NCBI RefSeq assembly: GCF_021653975.1
Contig: NZ_JAJKFK010000012.1
Coordinates: forward strand, 1-64,000
Origin: Amycolatopsis sp. GM8
GTDB lineage: Bacteria; Actinomycetota; Actinomycetes; Mycobacteriales; Pseudonocardiaceae
Reading direction: 5' to 3'
DNA length: 64,000 nt
Shown here: positions 9,101 through 17,508 of the stretch, one piece after another
Numbering within the stretch: position 1 is the first letter of the stretch
Layout of the letters: the number at the start of each line of letters is the position of its first letter
Translations under genes and position numbers: made by a program
The notes under the pieces: generated by a model
The model's input: the letters and a program-made list of their open reading frames with translations, nothing else
Database searches by the model: none
Told to the model about the DNA's origin: nothing

Positions 9101-11896
9101 GGCGCGAACCTCACCACCCGCTCCAACTATGGGCAGCTCGAGTTCACTGTGGACAACACCACCGTGCTCGCCGGCACCGACACTGCCCCCATCGACACCT
9201 ACAGCGCCACCAGTTCCTGGACCTACCGGCCCTTCGGCAGTATCCACCTCACCGCCGGCACACACGTCATCACTGTCACGGTCACCGGTAAGAACGCGAG
9301 TTCTAGTGGGTTCCAGGCTGGGATCGACTACCTCACCGTGGCAGCGATCAACAACATGACCGCCGCCAACTTCGGTGCGGCGATGAACAACCACGGCATC
9401 GCCGTGGGCGGTGCACCCGCGAACCTCGACCTGTGGGGCGGGAACAGCTTCTCCGGACCTGCCATGGCCGATGCCGGCTACGCCCCCGGCTCCACCGTCA
9501 CCATCTCCGGCGCCACCTTCACCATGCCCGCCGCAAACAATGGCAACGACAACATCCTCGCCGACGGCCAAACCATCCCACTACTGGCCGGTCAACAGGT
9601 GAAGGCCAACGCGATCGGTCTGCTCGCGGCCAGCACCTGCGGCGCCAGCCCCGCCGCCGGAGCGCGGATCACCTACACCGACGGCACAAACAGCCTCGCC
9701 ACAGTCCCGTCCGTGCCGGACTGGGTGTACGGCGACAACACCTCGGCGACCGCCGTGCTGTCCTATATCGACAACTCGACCGCGGCGAGGATGTCCGGTC
9801 GGGCCGGGAAATTCTACACCGTGTTCCTGCCGGCAGATCCGACCAAGACTGTGGCCAAGGTGACTCTGCCCTATACCGGCACCGGCCAGCTCACCAACAC
9901 CTGCAACACCGGCACTCCGGTCACCGCCGCCCTGCACGTGCTCGCGATGGCACCCCGCCCCGCCAGCAGCGGCCCGGTTCCCACCGGGGCGGCCGGATGG
10001 CTCGGCGCCTGGGCCGCCCCCGCCGACACCGCCGCAGTGCCCCCCGGCGGCGCGGGGTTCGCCAACCAAACCATCCGCATGATCGTCCACCCCACCACCA
10101 CCGGGAACAAGGTGCGGATCCGGTTGTCCAACGCTGGAGCCGGTCTGGCCTCGCCCCCGCAGACCGTGACCACCACCGTCGCCGTCGACGCCGCGACCAT
10201 CGCAGCGCAAGCCGGCACCACTGGTGCCGGGCCCACCACCCTCGCCGCCCCCACCGCGCTCACCTTCGGCGGCAGCAGCAGCGTCACCCTGCCCGCTGGC
10301 GGTGAAATCCTCAGCGACCCGATTGCCTTCCCCGCCACCAGCGGGGGCAGCGGGAACCTCGTCGTCAGCATCCACCTGCCCAACGCCGTCACCCGCGCCC
10401 CCGTCCACACCGGCCTCGTGACACCGACCTACCTCGCGTCCGGCAACAGCACCACCGACAGCAGCGGAACCCCCTACACCACCACGCTTCCCGGGGACTA
10501 CTACCTCACCGCGCTCGATGCCACCACCACCGACCCGACCGCCGGCACCATCGCGATCCTCGGCGACCAAACCTCCACCGCTGGTGCCGCCGGCCCGGGT
10601 CGCAGCGACCAGCAAACCTGGGTCGATGACCTACCGGCGGCTCTCGCGGGCAGTCTGCCCGGCAGCGTCGTTAACGTCAGCCGCGCCGGTCAACCCGCCG
10701 AGGACTGGTGGAGACTCGCCGACGGCACCGGCACCACGGCCGCCGACACTGCGGGCACCCACCCCGGCACCCTCTCCGGCGGGGTCACCTGGAGCACCGC
10801 CTGGGCCGGGGACCTCGCTGGCAGCGCCGTGTTCGATGGCACCGGCGCCATCACCTCCAATGGCGCCGCCGTCAGTACCGCCCGCAGCTTCACCATCTCC
10901 GCGTGGGTCAACCTCACCAACACCAACAATTCCCAAACAGTGGTCGCGCAGGACGGTACCAACACCAGCAGTTTCCGCCTCGAATACGACAAGGCCGACA
11001 ACCGGTGGGCCTTCACCCGCGCCAGCGCCGACACCACCAACCCCACCCTCACCCGAGCCCTGTCCACCACCGCACCCCAAACCGGCACCTGGACCCTGCT
11101 CACCGGGGTATTCGACGCCAGCAACCAAAACATGACCCTCTACGTCAACGGCAACGCCCAGAACACCGCCGCCACCACCACCTCGCCCGACGTCACCGGC
11201 AACCTCACCATCGGCCGCGACAAGACCAACGGCAACCCCAGCGACTACCTCACCGGCTCCGTGTCCGACGTCCGCGTCTACCACAACACCCTCACCGCCC
11301 TCGACATCCCCGCCCTCTACACCGCCGCACCTGCCCAACAACCCGGCCCCATGCCCGGCGCCCCCAACGCCCTCGAGCTCGGCAACATCAGCGACACCGG
11401 CGGTGCCCTCGTCGGCACCAGCCCCGACACCACCCTGAATCAAACCCTGCTCGCCGAACCTAACCTCCGCACCGTCATCACCACCATCGGCACCAACGAC
11501 GTCCTCACCAACACCCCGCCGAGCACCATCGAAAACAACCTCGCCAACACCCTCAAGTCCTCGTCACCAGGCGGCTACGCCCTACACAACGCCTACCGAC
11601 CCGACGGCACACCCCTGCACGTCATCATCACCACCATCCCCCCGCTCGGACTGTCCACAACCGACCCCCGCGAAACCCTCCGCGTCGCCCTCAACAACGA
11701 CCTGCGCGCCAACTACACCCAATACGGTGCCGACGAACTCGTCGACCTCGACACCGCCGTCGCCAACACCACCAACCCCAACCAAATCAACCCCACCTAC
11801 CTCACCGGCAACCAACCCAACAACGCCTACTACCAACAACTCGCCCAAACCCTCGCCAACGCCGTCAACACCTTCCCACCCACCGCCACCCTCTGA
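6149..11896 (+). CDS. Large secreted LamG/CBM protein with degenerate, split SGNH-like domain
   Basis: 1,915 residues. ATG at 6164 is an alternative start, preceded by GGGGA and giving the basic N-terminus MRKRQ; both starts lead into a signal peptide ending near TAQA. A Pro-rich linker is followed by the N-terminal domain typical of actinobacterial LamG partners of RHS proteins (about 95-345), a DNRLRE-like adhesive domain (about 350-525), a fibronectin-like stretch, two tandem CBM6/35-like units (about 772-918 and 925-1065), and an NPCBM-like block. From about 1282 the sequence resembles the N-terminal part of secreted SGNH/GDSL hydrolases (GAWAAP, NQTIRMIVH), but block I reads ILGDQ instead of GDS. 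A LamG domain (about 1520-1722) then interrupts it, and block III (IGTNDV, about 1781) follows; the expected C-terminal Asp-His is not seen (NQPNNAYY). It is probably a binding protein rather than an esterase. It is divergent from the RHS gene. Confidence 0.88.
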   Translation: MTGDPMRKRQSVCEPARKNRLAARILTAIVVAITSIGLATGTAQAVDPFNPAAPPPAPVVPDHRALPADQTPVSPPNVGQPPAAPAPAPPPPVSAPTASDIAKQTGKPVEVTAETAATRQVMANPDGSFTLTSNRVPVRAQKNGAWVPIDTTLHANLDGTLAPAATTENVTFSSGGTSPLVTLTNDTASLALSWPTTLPTPQVSGSTATYPGVMPGVDLQLTAEADSYSEVLVVHDATAAANSNLAHVHVSATATNLTLSTDANGALVATDPTGAVVFGGATPVMWDSAYDPHAGTQPTATNPGTGHVTTLPATTTNTATAKTSGTATTSTVDVSINPPSSALVGSGVTYPVYIDPSMSRGEEFWAEVTANGWYYINQTQWAQVGDCGSWNGCNGLTVARSYFQMGTEDISGHPNGRGARVFNAQLYANEAWSADGCTAQPVDVHLAGAIDGNTRWPGPEAGFINEQWSAAGTNCGGANNVVFDVTSAAQLAADQGWPNLTMDLRAPDEGNQYQWKEFADNPTLVINYSYPPNPAGGLAVSNAVTCTGHVYTSDAQPTLYATATDNNNPPLNPQLWYDLYNGAGTTGIVTSAGPVTIASGTTGAWTDTAPLSGNSDYEFRVNVSTQQGTPQEMWAGSYSPWYGFTRLAPPTQAPYINSQDYPANYWGQPSDNAQTVFFSANGASNVAGFTWTLTGAGTESAPSTSQCNYNQTFGTTGGYVAADSTGWANLTMPNGLGIGYHTIYVRSFDYAHNLSPESQPYTFYVAPPTGASGGWVEAETLPTSQPAGQNVPLGAQSNCCGVSWGGGAQLWFQGNAQGQSFSMTVNAPVAANYEFDAALTKAPDYGRLSFTLDGKSLGLPTTSPIDAYSATVTTKFQTLGGAYLTPGNHTLTITVVGTNSASTGNRYMAGIDGIFLKPGNQIDLESPQLVQATDTSGQNHTPVPEANDNGSGWRGGAQLLYPATAANQAENLTVTVPVEADYALGANLTTRSNYGQLEFTVDNTTVLAGTDTAPIDTYSATSSWTYRPFGSIHLTAGTHVITVTVTGKNASSSGFQAGIDYLTVAAINNMTAANFGAAMNNHGIAVGGAPANLDLWGGNSFSGPAMADAGYAPGSTVTISGATFTMPAANNGNDNILADGQTIPLLAGQQVKANAIGLLAASTCGASPAAGARITYTDGTNSLATVPSVPDWVYGDNTSATAVLSYIDNSTAARMSGRAGKFYTVFLPADPTKTVAKVTLPYTGTGQLTNTCNTGTPVTAALHVLAMAPRPASSGPVPTGAAGWLGAWAAPADTAAVPPGGAGFANQTIRMIVHPTTTGNKVRIRLSNAGAGLASPPQTVTTTVAVDAATIAAQAGTTGAGPTTLAAPTALTFGGSSSVTLPAGGEILSDPIAFPATSGGSGNLVVSIHLPNAVTRAPVHTGLVTPTYLASGNSTTDSSGTPYTTTLPGDYYLTALDATTTDPTAGTIAILGDQTSTAGAAGPGRSDQQTWVDDLPAALAGSLPGSVVNVSRAGQPAEDWWRLADGTGTTAADTAGTHPGTLSGGVTWSTAWAGDLAGSAVFDGTGAITSNGAAVSTARSFTISAWVNLTNTNNSQTVVAQDGTNTSSFRLEYDKADNRWAFTRASADTTNPTLTRALSTTAPQTGTWTLLTGVFDASNQNMTLYVNGNAQNTAATTTSPDVTGNLTIGRDKTNGNPSDYLTGSVSDVRVYHNTLTALDIPALYTAAPAQQPGPMPGAPNALELGNISDTGGALVGTSPDTTLNQTLLAEPNLRTVITTIGTNDVLTNTPPSTIENNLANTLKSSSPGGYALHNAYRPDGTPLHVIITTIPPLGLSTTDPRETLRVALNNDLRANYTQYGADELVDLDTAVANTTNPNQINPTYLTGNQPNNAYYQQLAQTLANAVNTFPPTATL

Positions 11897-11900
11897 TGAC

Positions 11901-11931
11901 CAGGCGCAACGTGGAGCCCGACCGGCGCCTG
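11901..11931 (+). terminator. Possible hairpin terminator after LamG/CBM gene
   Basis: CAGGCGC (11901-11907) is complementary to GCGCCTG (11925-11931), a 7-bp stem with a 17-nt loop starting 5 nt after the stop codon, followed by a short CTTT. The U-tract is weak, so this is tentative. Confidence 0.35.
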
Positions 11932-11971
11932 CCTTTCGACCTCCTCAACACGTGAGCTTGTCAACGCGCCA

Positions 11972-12445
11972 TCAGCTCTCCTCGGGAACGTCCAGACCGT
12001 AGATGGACGCGACTTTCCCGGCCCACGCTCGGGACCGCTGCGGCGCGTGTTCCAACTGTTCTTGTGCCCATTGTTCCGGCGTGGGCATTGGACGCTGTCG
12101 AGCGAACGCCGCGCCTGTCCCGTCTGCTGTGCCCGTCGCGCGGTCGGATGTTGCATTGGCCGGATGGTCCGGCGTGCTCGGTGTCGCGCGGCCCACGGCC
12201 CGGTGCGGCTTTCGTGCGGGGGTGCTCTGCCGGTCGCGCGGGGGCCGGTCCGGGTCCGACCGCTTCCCGCTGCCGTCCGGACTGCCGCCCTGTGTTCCGT
12301 TCGGATTCTTGTCCGGGGAGCCGTCGCCGTTGCCGGTGGCTCGGTCGTGCTCTGTCCTGTGGTGATCGTTGCGGTCATGGGCGCTGTCCTTTCGTGGGTG
12401 TCGCGAGGTGGTCGGTTGTAGATCGCTTGTGCTGTGGTTGGTCAA
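11972..12445 (-). CDS. Small charged protein of an integrative-element relic
   Basis: 157 residues starting with TTG at 12445. This start is chosen because GGAGGTGATC, nearly a full anti-16S match, lies 5 nt upstream. Residues 1-110 are low complexity, rich in Arg, Asp, Pro and Thr, and look disordered. The last 40 residues are ordered-looking and amphipathic (PMPTPEQWAQEQL, then KVASIYGLDV) and resemble small unknown proteins carried next to FtsK-like genes on actinobacterial integrative elements. That family resemblance is from memory. It lies 84 nt downstream of the FtsK relic on the same strand, so the two were probably one operon. No catalytic motif is seen. Confidence 0.6.
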   Translation of the reverse strand: MTNHSTSDLQPTTSRHPRKDSAHDRNDHHRTEHDRATGNGDGSPDKNPNGTQGGSPDGSGKRSDPDRPPRDRQSTPARKPHRAVGRATPSTPDHPANATSDRATGTADGTGAAFARQRPMPTPEQWAQEQLEHAPQRSRAWAGKVASIYGLDVPEES

Positions 12446-12450
12446 GGGAT

Positions 12451-12460
12451 GATCACCTCC
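12451..12460 (-). promoter_or_regulatory. Near-perfect Shine-Dalgarno sequence
   Basis: On the minus strand this reads GGAGGTGATC, 5 nt before the TTG at 12445. So complete a match is unusual and fixes the otherwise weak TTG start of the small downstream gene. Confidence 0.7.
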
Positions 12461-12529
12461 CCTCGGCCGGTCGATAGGGAGCCGGGGATGGCCCCGAGCG
12501 CGGTCACGAATACCCGAGTTTCCGGCGGT

Positions 12530-13348
12530 TCAGCGGGTGTCCGGGTTGGCACCTCCCCGCCTCCCCTCACCGTGTTTCCCCTGGTCATTGGAGGGACTTT
12601 GGTCGGGGGACGTGGCGGGGAGAACTCCCCGCGTCCCCGGCTGCTCCCCGCCCGCGTCCCCGGGCGTCTCGCCGGGGTCGCGGCGGGCGAGTGCGGCCGT
12701 CACGTCGGCCGCGTGCACGGTCATGACGCCGTGGGACTTGCGCGCGGTGATGCCGTGTTCGGCGAGCATCGCGGCCAGCGCGGCGAAGCTCCACCCGCCG
12801 TAGTGATCCGGGTCGTGCTCCACCAGTCGCGCCAACACGTGCTGTGTCCGCACCCGCTCGTCTCCGCCGATCACGTCGGCGAGATCGGCCAACTCGTCCA
12901 CCTCGGCGGGGCTGGCCGCCTCGATCGGCGGTCGTGCACTGGACTCGACCGCTCGGTCTGCTTCCTCGATCAACGCGACGGCGCGGGCGACGACCGGAGT
13001 CACGTCATCGGCCCCGTCCTCGACCGGCACGTAGAACGTGCGCACCAACTCGAACGTCTCATCGGTGATGCCGACCGCGACGCACGTTCCCCTGTCGGTG
13101 TTGATGCGTAGCTCGGTCGCGCGGGATACCGGCCGCGTACTTGCCGGACCCCAACAGGCCGTCGTTGGCGACCTGATCGGCCACGGAGAACGCGACACCG
13201 CAGGACACGTTGCGGGTGACCTCACGGGGGATGCTGCCTTTGTGGGTGATTGGGTCGCCAGCAACAACACGATGCCGTACTTGCGGCCCGCTTGATCAAC
13301 CGCACGGCGCGGCAGGTCTACGCCGTAGGTCGCGGGCACCGTACCCAC
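12530..13348 (-). pseudogene. FtsK/TraB-type DNA translocase fragment of an integrative element, frameshifted
   Basis: Only the C-terminal part survives. The frame opens with AGRKYGIVLLLATQSPT, the motif III-like strand of FtsK/SpoIIIE translocases of actinomycete conjugative elements. The next residues are garbled, but the neighbouring frame restores GSIPREVTRNVSCGVAFSV and then VANDGLLGSGKYAAGI. One base appears lost near 13250 and one gained near 13130; after that the first frame resumes with ATELRINTDRGTCVAVG. The region before AGRKYG has stops in the alternative frames, and the ATPase Walker motifs are missing. The C-terminal tail (about residues 120-272) is intact and helical. This is a dead remnant cut off at the border with the LysR gene. 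Confidence 0.75.
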
Positions 13349-13449
13349 GGGGGTCCGGTGTGGGGGCAGGATGGGACGGCCGGACGAGCGCCACCTACAT
13401 GGGCGATCGTCTCGTTCCGACGCGGTTGTCGATGGACTTAGGAGGGGAC

Positions 13450-14313
13450 GTGGTTGATTTGTCCAGGCCAGCGCTTGATTCAGAGAGCATTAGAAAATTC
13501 GTCGCCGTGGCCGAGGAGCTGCATTTCGGCCGGGCGGCGCAGCGGCTCGGCATCGCGCAACCCCCGTTGTCGCGCGCGATCAGCCAGCTCGAACGACGAC
13601 TCGGGGCGACGCTGCTGGAACGCAACAGCCGCGCGGTCACGTTGACCGAGGCCGGTTCGGTGCTGCTGCGAGAGGGCCGGGCGGCACTCGACGCGGTGGA
13701 CGCCGCTGACCGCCGGACCCGCCGTGCGGCGACCGACCGGCCAGGGCTGGTCCTCGCCACGAAGGCCGGTGCGTCCAGCGAACTGCTGGCGAAAATGCTC
13801 GACGCCTACGCCGCCGAACCCGACTCGGTCGCCGTCGATGTGGTCCTGTGCGGCCCTGGCGAGCAGGAAGGGTGGCTCCGCGACGGACGGGCCGACGTGG
13901 CGTTGCTGCACCAGCCGTTCGACTCGACGGCCGGGTTCGACGCCGAGGAGTTGCACGCCGAAGGGCAGGTCGTCGTCCTGCCGGCCGGACATCCCCTCAC
14001 CAGCGAGACACACGTGCGGCTGACCGACGTCGCCGAGCTGCCCGGCCTGCCGAAGCCGCGCTGGCCCCGCCGCGACGGCAGCTACCCGGACGGTCCCGGT
14101 CCGCAGGTCCGGGACCACACCCAGCTGCTCCAGCTGGTCGCGCTCGGCCGCGCTTCGGTGATCATGCCGGAATCGGTCCGCGCGCATCTGGGCGAAGACC
14201 TCGCCGCCGTGCCGGTGCTGGACGCGCCCACCGTAACGACGGTGATCGCGTGGCCGCCGCACAGCCGCTCCCGCGCCGTCGCCGCCCTCATCCGGACGGC
14301 GACCCGCCTCTAG
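13450..14313 (+). CDS. LysR-family transcriptional regulator
   Basis: 287 residues from GTG at 13450, just after AGGAGGGG; ATG at 13432 is in frame but lacks a ribosome site. An N-terminal winged helix-turn-helix (residues about 10-68: FGRAAQRLGIAQPPLSRAIS, then LERNSRAVTLTEAG) is followed by a periplasmic-binding-like effector domain (about 95-285). Family role: ligand-dependent control of a nearby catabolic operon. Its 3' end overlaps that of the convergent IclR gene by 4 bases. The likely targets are the MFS/hydrolase/aldolase cluster at 15.1-19.1 kb. The effector is unknown. Confidence 0.85.
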   Translation: MVDLSRPALDSESIRKFVAVAEELHFGRAAQRLGIAQPPLSRAISQLERRLGATLLERNSRAVTLTEAGSVLLREGRAALDAVDAADRRTRRAATDRPGLVLATKAGASSELLAKMLDAYAAEPDSVAVDVVLCGPGEQEGWLRDGRADVALLHQPFDSTAGFDAEELHAEGQVVVLPAGHPLTSETHVRLTDVAELPGLPKPRWPRRDGSYPDGPGPQVRDHTQLLQLVALGRASVIMPESVRAHLGEDLAAVPVLDAPTVTTVIAWPPHSRSRAVAALIRTATRL

Positions 14314-15101
14314 GCGACCGTGCTTTCCGGCGGCTCGACCGGGCTCACCCCGCCCATGCGTTCGGAGATCTGCGCGGCCGTCGAGATGAGGTCCTCGCGG
14401 AAGGCGCCGTCGGTGGGCAGGGTCCGGAGGGTGCCGAGCAGCGCGATCGTCGCGCAGATGCCGTGCTCGTCGAACACGCCGGTGCCGACCGCGGTGATGC
14501 CCGAGTCGGCCTGATGGTCGGTGCCGACGCCGGTGCGCCGGACCTCGTCGAGCTGGACGGTCAGCTCGTCCCGCTCGTCCGTCGGCAGCGTCGCCAGGAG
14601 CCGGTCGACCCGCAGCTGGTCGGGCAGGAACGCCAGGAAAACCTTGGCCTGGGCCGAATGCAGCCCCAGCTGGGTGCCGACGCGCACGGTCACCAGCACC
14701 GACCGCGTGCTGTCCTCCTCCGTCCGGGACACCACCGGCCCGGACGAGCCCCACAGGCTGATGACCGCGGTCAGGTGCGTCGACTGGCAGAGCCGCCGCA
14801 GGAACGGCGGCGCGACGTCGAGCACCCGCCGCCGGGCGAGCGCCGCCGCGCCCAGTTGCAGCAGCAGTCCGCCGGGCTGGAACCGCGACGGTTCGTCGGT
14901 GCGCTCGAGCAGGTCGGCGGCGACGAGCGAGGTGAAGTACCGGTGCGTGGTGCTGCGGTTCAGCCCCAGCTGCTCCGCCGCCTCCGCGACGGTCGTGGTC
15001 GGGTGCTCCACGGAGAACAGCCCGAGGATCTGCCCGACCCGGCTCACCGCCTGGATGTCGCCGGAGGACACCGCACCGTCGATCACGCCGAACCCCCTCA
15101 T
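14310..15101 (-). CDS. IclR-family transcriptional regulator
   Basis: 263 residues from ATG at 15101, with AAGGAG 9 nt upstream. The N-terminal IclR winged helix covers about 15-80 (VGQILGLFS, then AEAAEQLGLNRSTTHRYFTS), and the GAF-like effector domain follows (about 95-255). It lies 14 nt downstream of the MFS transporter gene on the same strand, so the two are probably co-transcribed. TTC/GAA quasi-palindromes at 16491-16506 and 16554-16569, between the transporter and the divergent hydrolase gene, fit an IclR operator and suggest that this protein controls both directions. Effector unknown. Confidence 0.87.
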   Translation of the reverse strand: MRGFGVIDGAVSSGDIQAVSRVGQILGLFSVEHPTTTVAEAAEQLGLNRSTTHRYFTSLVAADLLERTDEPSRFQPGGLLLQLGAAALARRRVLDVAPPFLRRLCQSTHLTAVISLWGSSGPVVSRTEEDSTRSVLVTVRVGTQLGLHSAQAKVFLAFLPDQLRVDRLLATLPTDERDELTVQLDEVRRTGVGTDHQADSGITAVGTGVFDEHGICATIALLGTLRTLPTDGAFREDLISTAAQISERMGGVSPVEPPESTVA

Positions 15102-15115
15102 CGCCACCTGCTCCT

Positions 15116-16438
15116 TTACACCGTATGGCCCATGTCCACATCCTTCGTCTCGGGCCCGGCGAACCCGCCGATGCTGATCAGCAGCCCCGCGAGCACGATC
15201 AGCACGACCGGCGCGAGGGTCGCGGACATGAACGTGCCGAGGCCGTCGAGGTAGAAGGCGTAGAACGCGGGGATGATCAGCGCGAGGCTGTAGCCGACGC
15301 CGTACCCGCTGGCCCGGATGCTCGCCGGGAACCGCTCGGTCAGGTACGCCGCGATCGGGGCGAACGTGCCGACCGTGAACACCACCACCAGGGTGGTCAG
15401 CACGATCACCATGCCGAGTCCACTGTGGAGGTTCAAGATGAGCGCGTAGCAGGGCGCGCCGATGACGACCATGGCGAGCCCGTAGCCGATGTAGAACGGG
15501 CGACGGCCGATGCGCTGGGACAGCAGCCCGAACGCCAGGTACGTCGCGGCGGTGACGACCTCCGCGATCACCATCGTCACCGAGATCTGCTTGCTGGAGA
15601 GCCCGACATGCGATTTGAGCAGCGCCGGCAGCAGCGCGACCCCGATGTTCGTGGCGAGCCAGGTGCCGGTCATCAGCACGAACACCTGGATCATGCTGCG
15701 CCGGTGCTCGCCCTTGAACAGCACCGCCAACGGCGAACCCGTCTTCGTGCGCTCGGTCGCGGGCTCCTCGACCTCGCGGCGGTAGTGCCAGAACAGCACG
15801 ACGGCGAGCAGTGCGCCGATGATGAACGGGATCCGCCAGCCCCACTGCGCGTACGCCGAGTGCACCCCGGCCGACGGCATGACGCTGAGCAGGATCAGCG
15901 TCAGCGCGGCGACCACGCCGTACGCGGCGGGCGAGGTGGCGGTGATGGTGCCGGAGATCAGGCCGCGGCGGCGGCGCGGACTCCATTCCATCGCCAGCGG
16001 CACCGCGGTCGTGTACTCGCCGCCGAGGAAGATGCCGGCCACGAACCGCAGGGCGATGAGCAGGCCGGCCGAGGCGATGCCGATCGCCTCGTACCCCGGC
16101 AGTGCCGCGATGAGCGCGGTGGTGACCCCGAACCCGGCGACCGCGACGAGCGTGCTGCGGCGGCGGCCGCGCGTGTCGGCGAAGTGGCCGAAGACGGCCG
16201 CACCGATCGGCCGGGCGATCAGCGTCGAGGTGAAGATGAACGCGTTGAGCAGGGCCGCGGTGCCCGCGTTCACTCCGGCGGACTGGAAGTAGGCGCTGGC
16301 CGGGGCGAGCGCGATGATCGGCAGGTAGATGTCGAACTGGTCGACGAAATAGGCCAGCACGCCCGCCCTGATCGCGGCCTTGGCCTTGGGATGGGTGCCG
16401 GTCGCCGGCGTGCCGCGGTCGGCGCGGGTCTCGGTCAT
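15116..16438 (-). CDS. MFS transporter, metabolite:proton symporter type
   Basis: 440 residues from ATG at 16438, with AAGGAG 6 nt upstream. About 12 hydrophobic segments; the family's loop 2-3 motif appears as GHFADTRGRRRS, and the GEYTTAVPLAMEWSPRRRRG stretch is typical of the MhpT/ShiA/KgtP-like metabolite:H+ symporter branch. It probably imports the organic acid degraded by the divergent operon (hydrolase, bicupin, aldolase). The substrate cannot be told from sequence. The IclR gene follows after 14 nt. Confidence 0.87.
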   Translation of the reverse strand: MTETRADRGTPATGTHPKAKAAIRAGVLAYFVDQFDIYLPIIALAPASAYFQSAGVNAGTAALLNAFIFTSTLIARPIGAAVFGHFADTRGRRRSTLVAVAGFGVTTALIAALPGYEAIGIASAGLLIALRFVAGIFLGGEYTTAVPLAMEWSPRRRRGLISGTITATSPAAYGVVAALTLILLSVMPSAGVHSAYAQWGWRIPFIIGALLAVVLFWHYRREVEEPATERTKTGSPLAVLFKGEHRRSMIQVFVLMTGTWLATNIGVALLPALLKSHVGLSSKQISVTMVIAEVVTAATYLAFGLLSQRIGRRPFYIGYGLAMVVIGAPCYALILNLHSGLGMVIVLTTLVVVFTVGTFAPIAAYLTERFPASIRASGYGVGYSLALIIPAFYAFYLDGLGTFMSATLAPVVLIVLAGLLISIGGFAGPETKDVDMGHTV

Positions 16439-16490
16439 CGGGTGCTCCTTGCGGTGAGGATCGCCATTGATGTTCACATCGCGCAAGTGT

Positions 16491-16506
16491 GTTCTGTATC
16501 GCGAAC
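16491..16506. promoter_or_regulatory. Putative IclR operator 1
   Basis: GTTCTGTATCGCGAAC has inverted GTTC...GAAC ends and resembles the second site 63 bp away. It lies between the divergent MFS and hydrolase genes and next to an IclR gene. Inference only. Confidence 0.45.
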
Positions 16507-16553
16507 GTGCCGACTGTATCCGCGTGACTCGCGTCAGGCAAACACCCCTTGAC

Positions 16554-16589
16554 GTTCGTAATGCGAAACTGCAACCTGGATTACGAACG
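16554..16589. promoter_or_regulatory. Putative IclR operator 2 with inverted CGTTCGTAA copies
   Basis: GTTCGTAATGCGAAAC (16554-16569) contains TTCG/CGAA arms. In addition, CGTTCGTAA at 16553-16561 is exactly repeated in inverse as TTACGAACG at 16581-16589. This lies 19-55 nt before the hydrolase start, where a repressor would block it. Confidence 0.5.
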
Positions 16590-16607
16590 ACGAAGGGGGT
16601 CCGTGAC

Positions 16608-17495
16608 ATGACAACGACGTCCGTGGCCAAGATCCTGCGCGGCAGTGTCGATCTGCACTGCCACTCCGGGCCGAGCCCGTTCCCCCGCCGCTTCGACCAC
16701 GTCGAGGCTGCCCGCGATGCGCAGGAACGGCTCGGCATGCGGGCCATCGTGGTCAAGTCGCACCACCACAACACCGTGATGGACGTGCTCGCGATGGCAC
16801 CGCGGCTGCGGGAGCTGAGCACGCAAGTATTCGGCGGGATCGCGCTGAACAGCTTCGTCGGGGGGCTGAACCCGCACGCGGTGCGGATGTCGCTGCGGAT
16901 GGGCGGCAAGGTCGTCTGGTTCCCGACGATGTCGTCGGGCCGGCACATCGAATGCCATCCGGAGGGCTCCGGCTTCCCCACCGAGACCGTGCCGCTGACC
17001 TGCGAGCGCATCGACATCGTCGACGAGCGCGGCGAACTCAAGCCCGAGGTCGGCGAAATCCTCGACGTCATCGGGGAAACCGGCGCGCTGCTCTCGGGCG
17101 GGCACATGTACCCCGAGTACATCCGGCAGCTGTTCGAGGCGGCCGGGCGCAAGGGGATCCGGCGGCTCATCGTGAACCACCCGAACTTCGTGATCGGCGC
17201 GGAACCCGAGCAGTGCCTGGAGTTCGTCCGGCTCGGCGCGTTCATCGAGCACGAGGTCGGCATGTACGACACGGAAGGGAACATGCGCTGGGACCCGAAG
17301 CTGTTGCTGGACTGGATCTCGCGCATCGGGCCCGAGCACACGGTGTTGTCCTCGGATCTCGGCCAGGCGACGAACCCGGCCCCGGTCGACGCCTACCTGC
17401 GCGTGTGCGGTGCGCTGCTCGACCTCGGCCTGCCGGAGAAGGACCTGCAGCGGATGACCCGGGACAACCCGTCCTACCTGCTCGGACTCGACTGA
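16608..17495 (+). CDS. DUF6282-like metal-dependent hydrolase
   Basis: 295 residues; ATG at 16608 follows AAGGGGG at a normal distance. Probable metal ligands of an amidohydrolase/PHP-like barrel are visible: HCHSGPSPFPRR near residue 19, KSHHHNT near 50, GGHM near 165, VNHP near 190, and SSDLGQ near 250. Family assignment to DUF6282 is from memory of this N-terminal signature; the reaction is not established, though hydrolysis of a lactone or cyclic amide in a catabolic pathway is plausible. It is the first gene of a tight three-gene operon with the bicupin and the aldolase (13 nt spacing, then overlap), divergent from the MFS transporter. Confidence 0.75.
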   Translation: MTTTSVAKILRGSVDLHCHSGPSPFPRRFDHVEAARDAQERLGMRAIVVKSHHHNTVMDVLAMAPRLRELSTQVFGGIALNSFVGGLNPHAVRMSLRMGGKVVWFPTMSSGRHIECHPEGSGFPTETVPLTCERIDIVDERGELKPEVGEILDVIGETGALLSGGHMYPEYIRQLFEAAGRKGIRRLIVNHPNFVIGAEPEQCLEFVRLGAFIEHEVGMYDTEGNMRWDPKLLLDWISRIGPEHTVLSSDLGQATNPAPVDAYLRVCGALLDLGLPEKDLQRMTRDNPSYLLGLD

Positions 17496-17508
17496 GAGGA
17501 GTCTCGTC

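Noticed and set aside
9581..10615. 344-codon minus-strand frame
   Set aside because: Glycine/valine-rich shadow of the SGNH-like part of the LamG/CBM gene.
13480..15141. Long minus frame spanning the LysR and IclR region
   Set aside because: Out of frame with the true IclR gene and antisense to LysR; no domain over its length.
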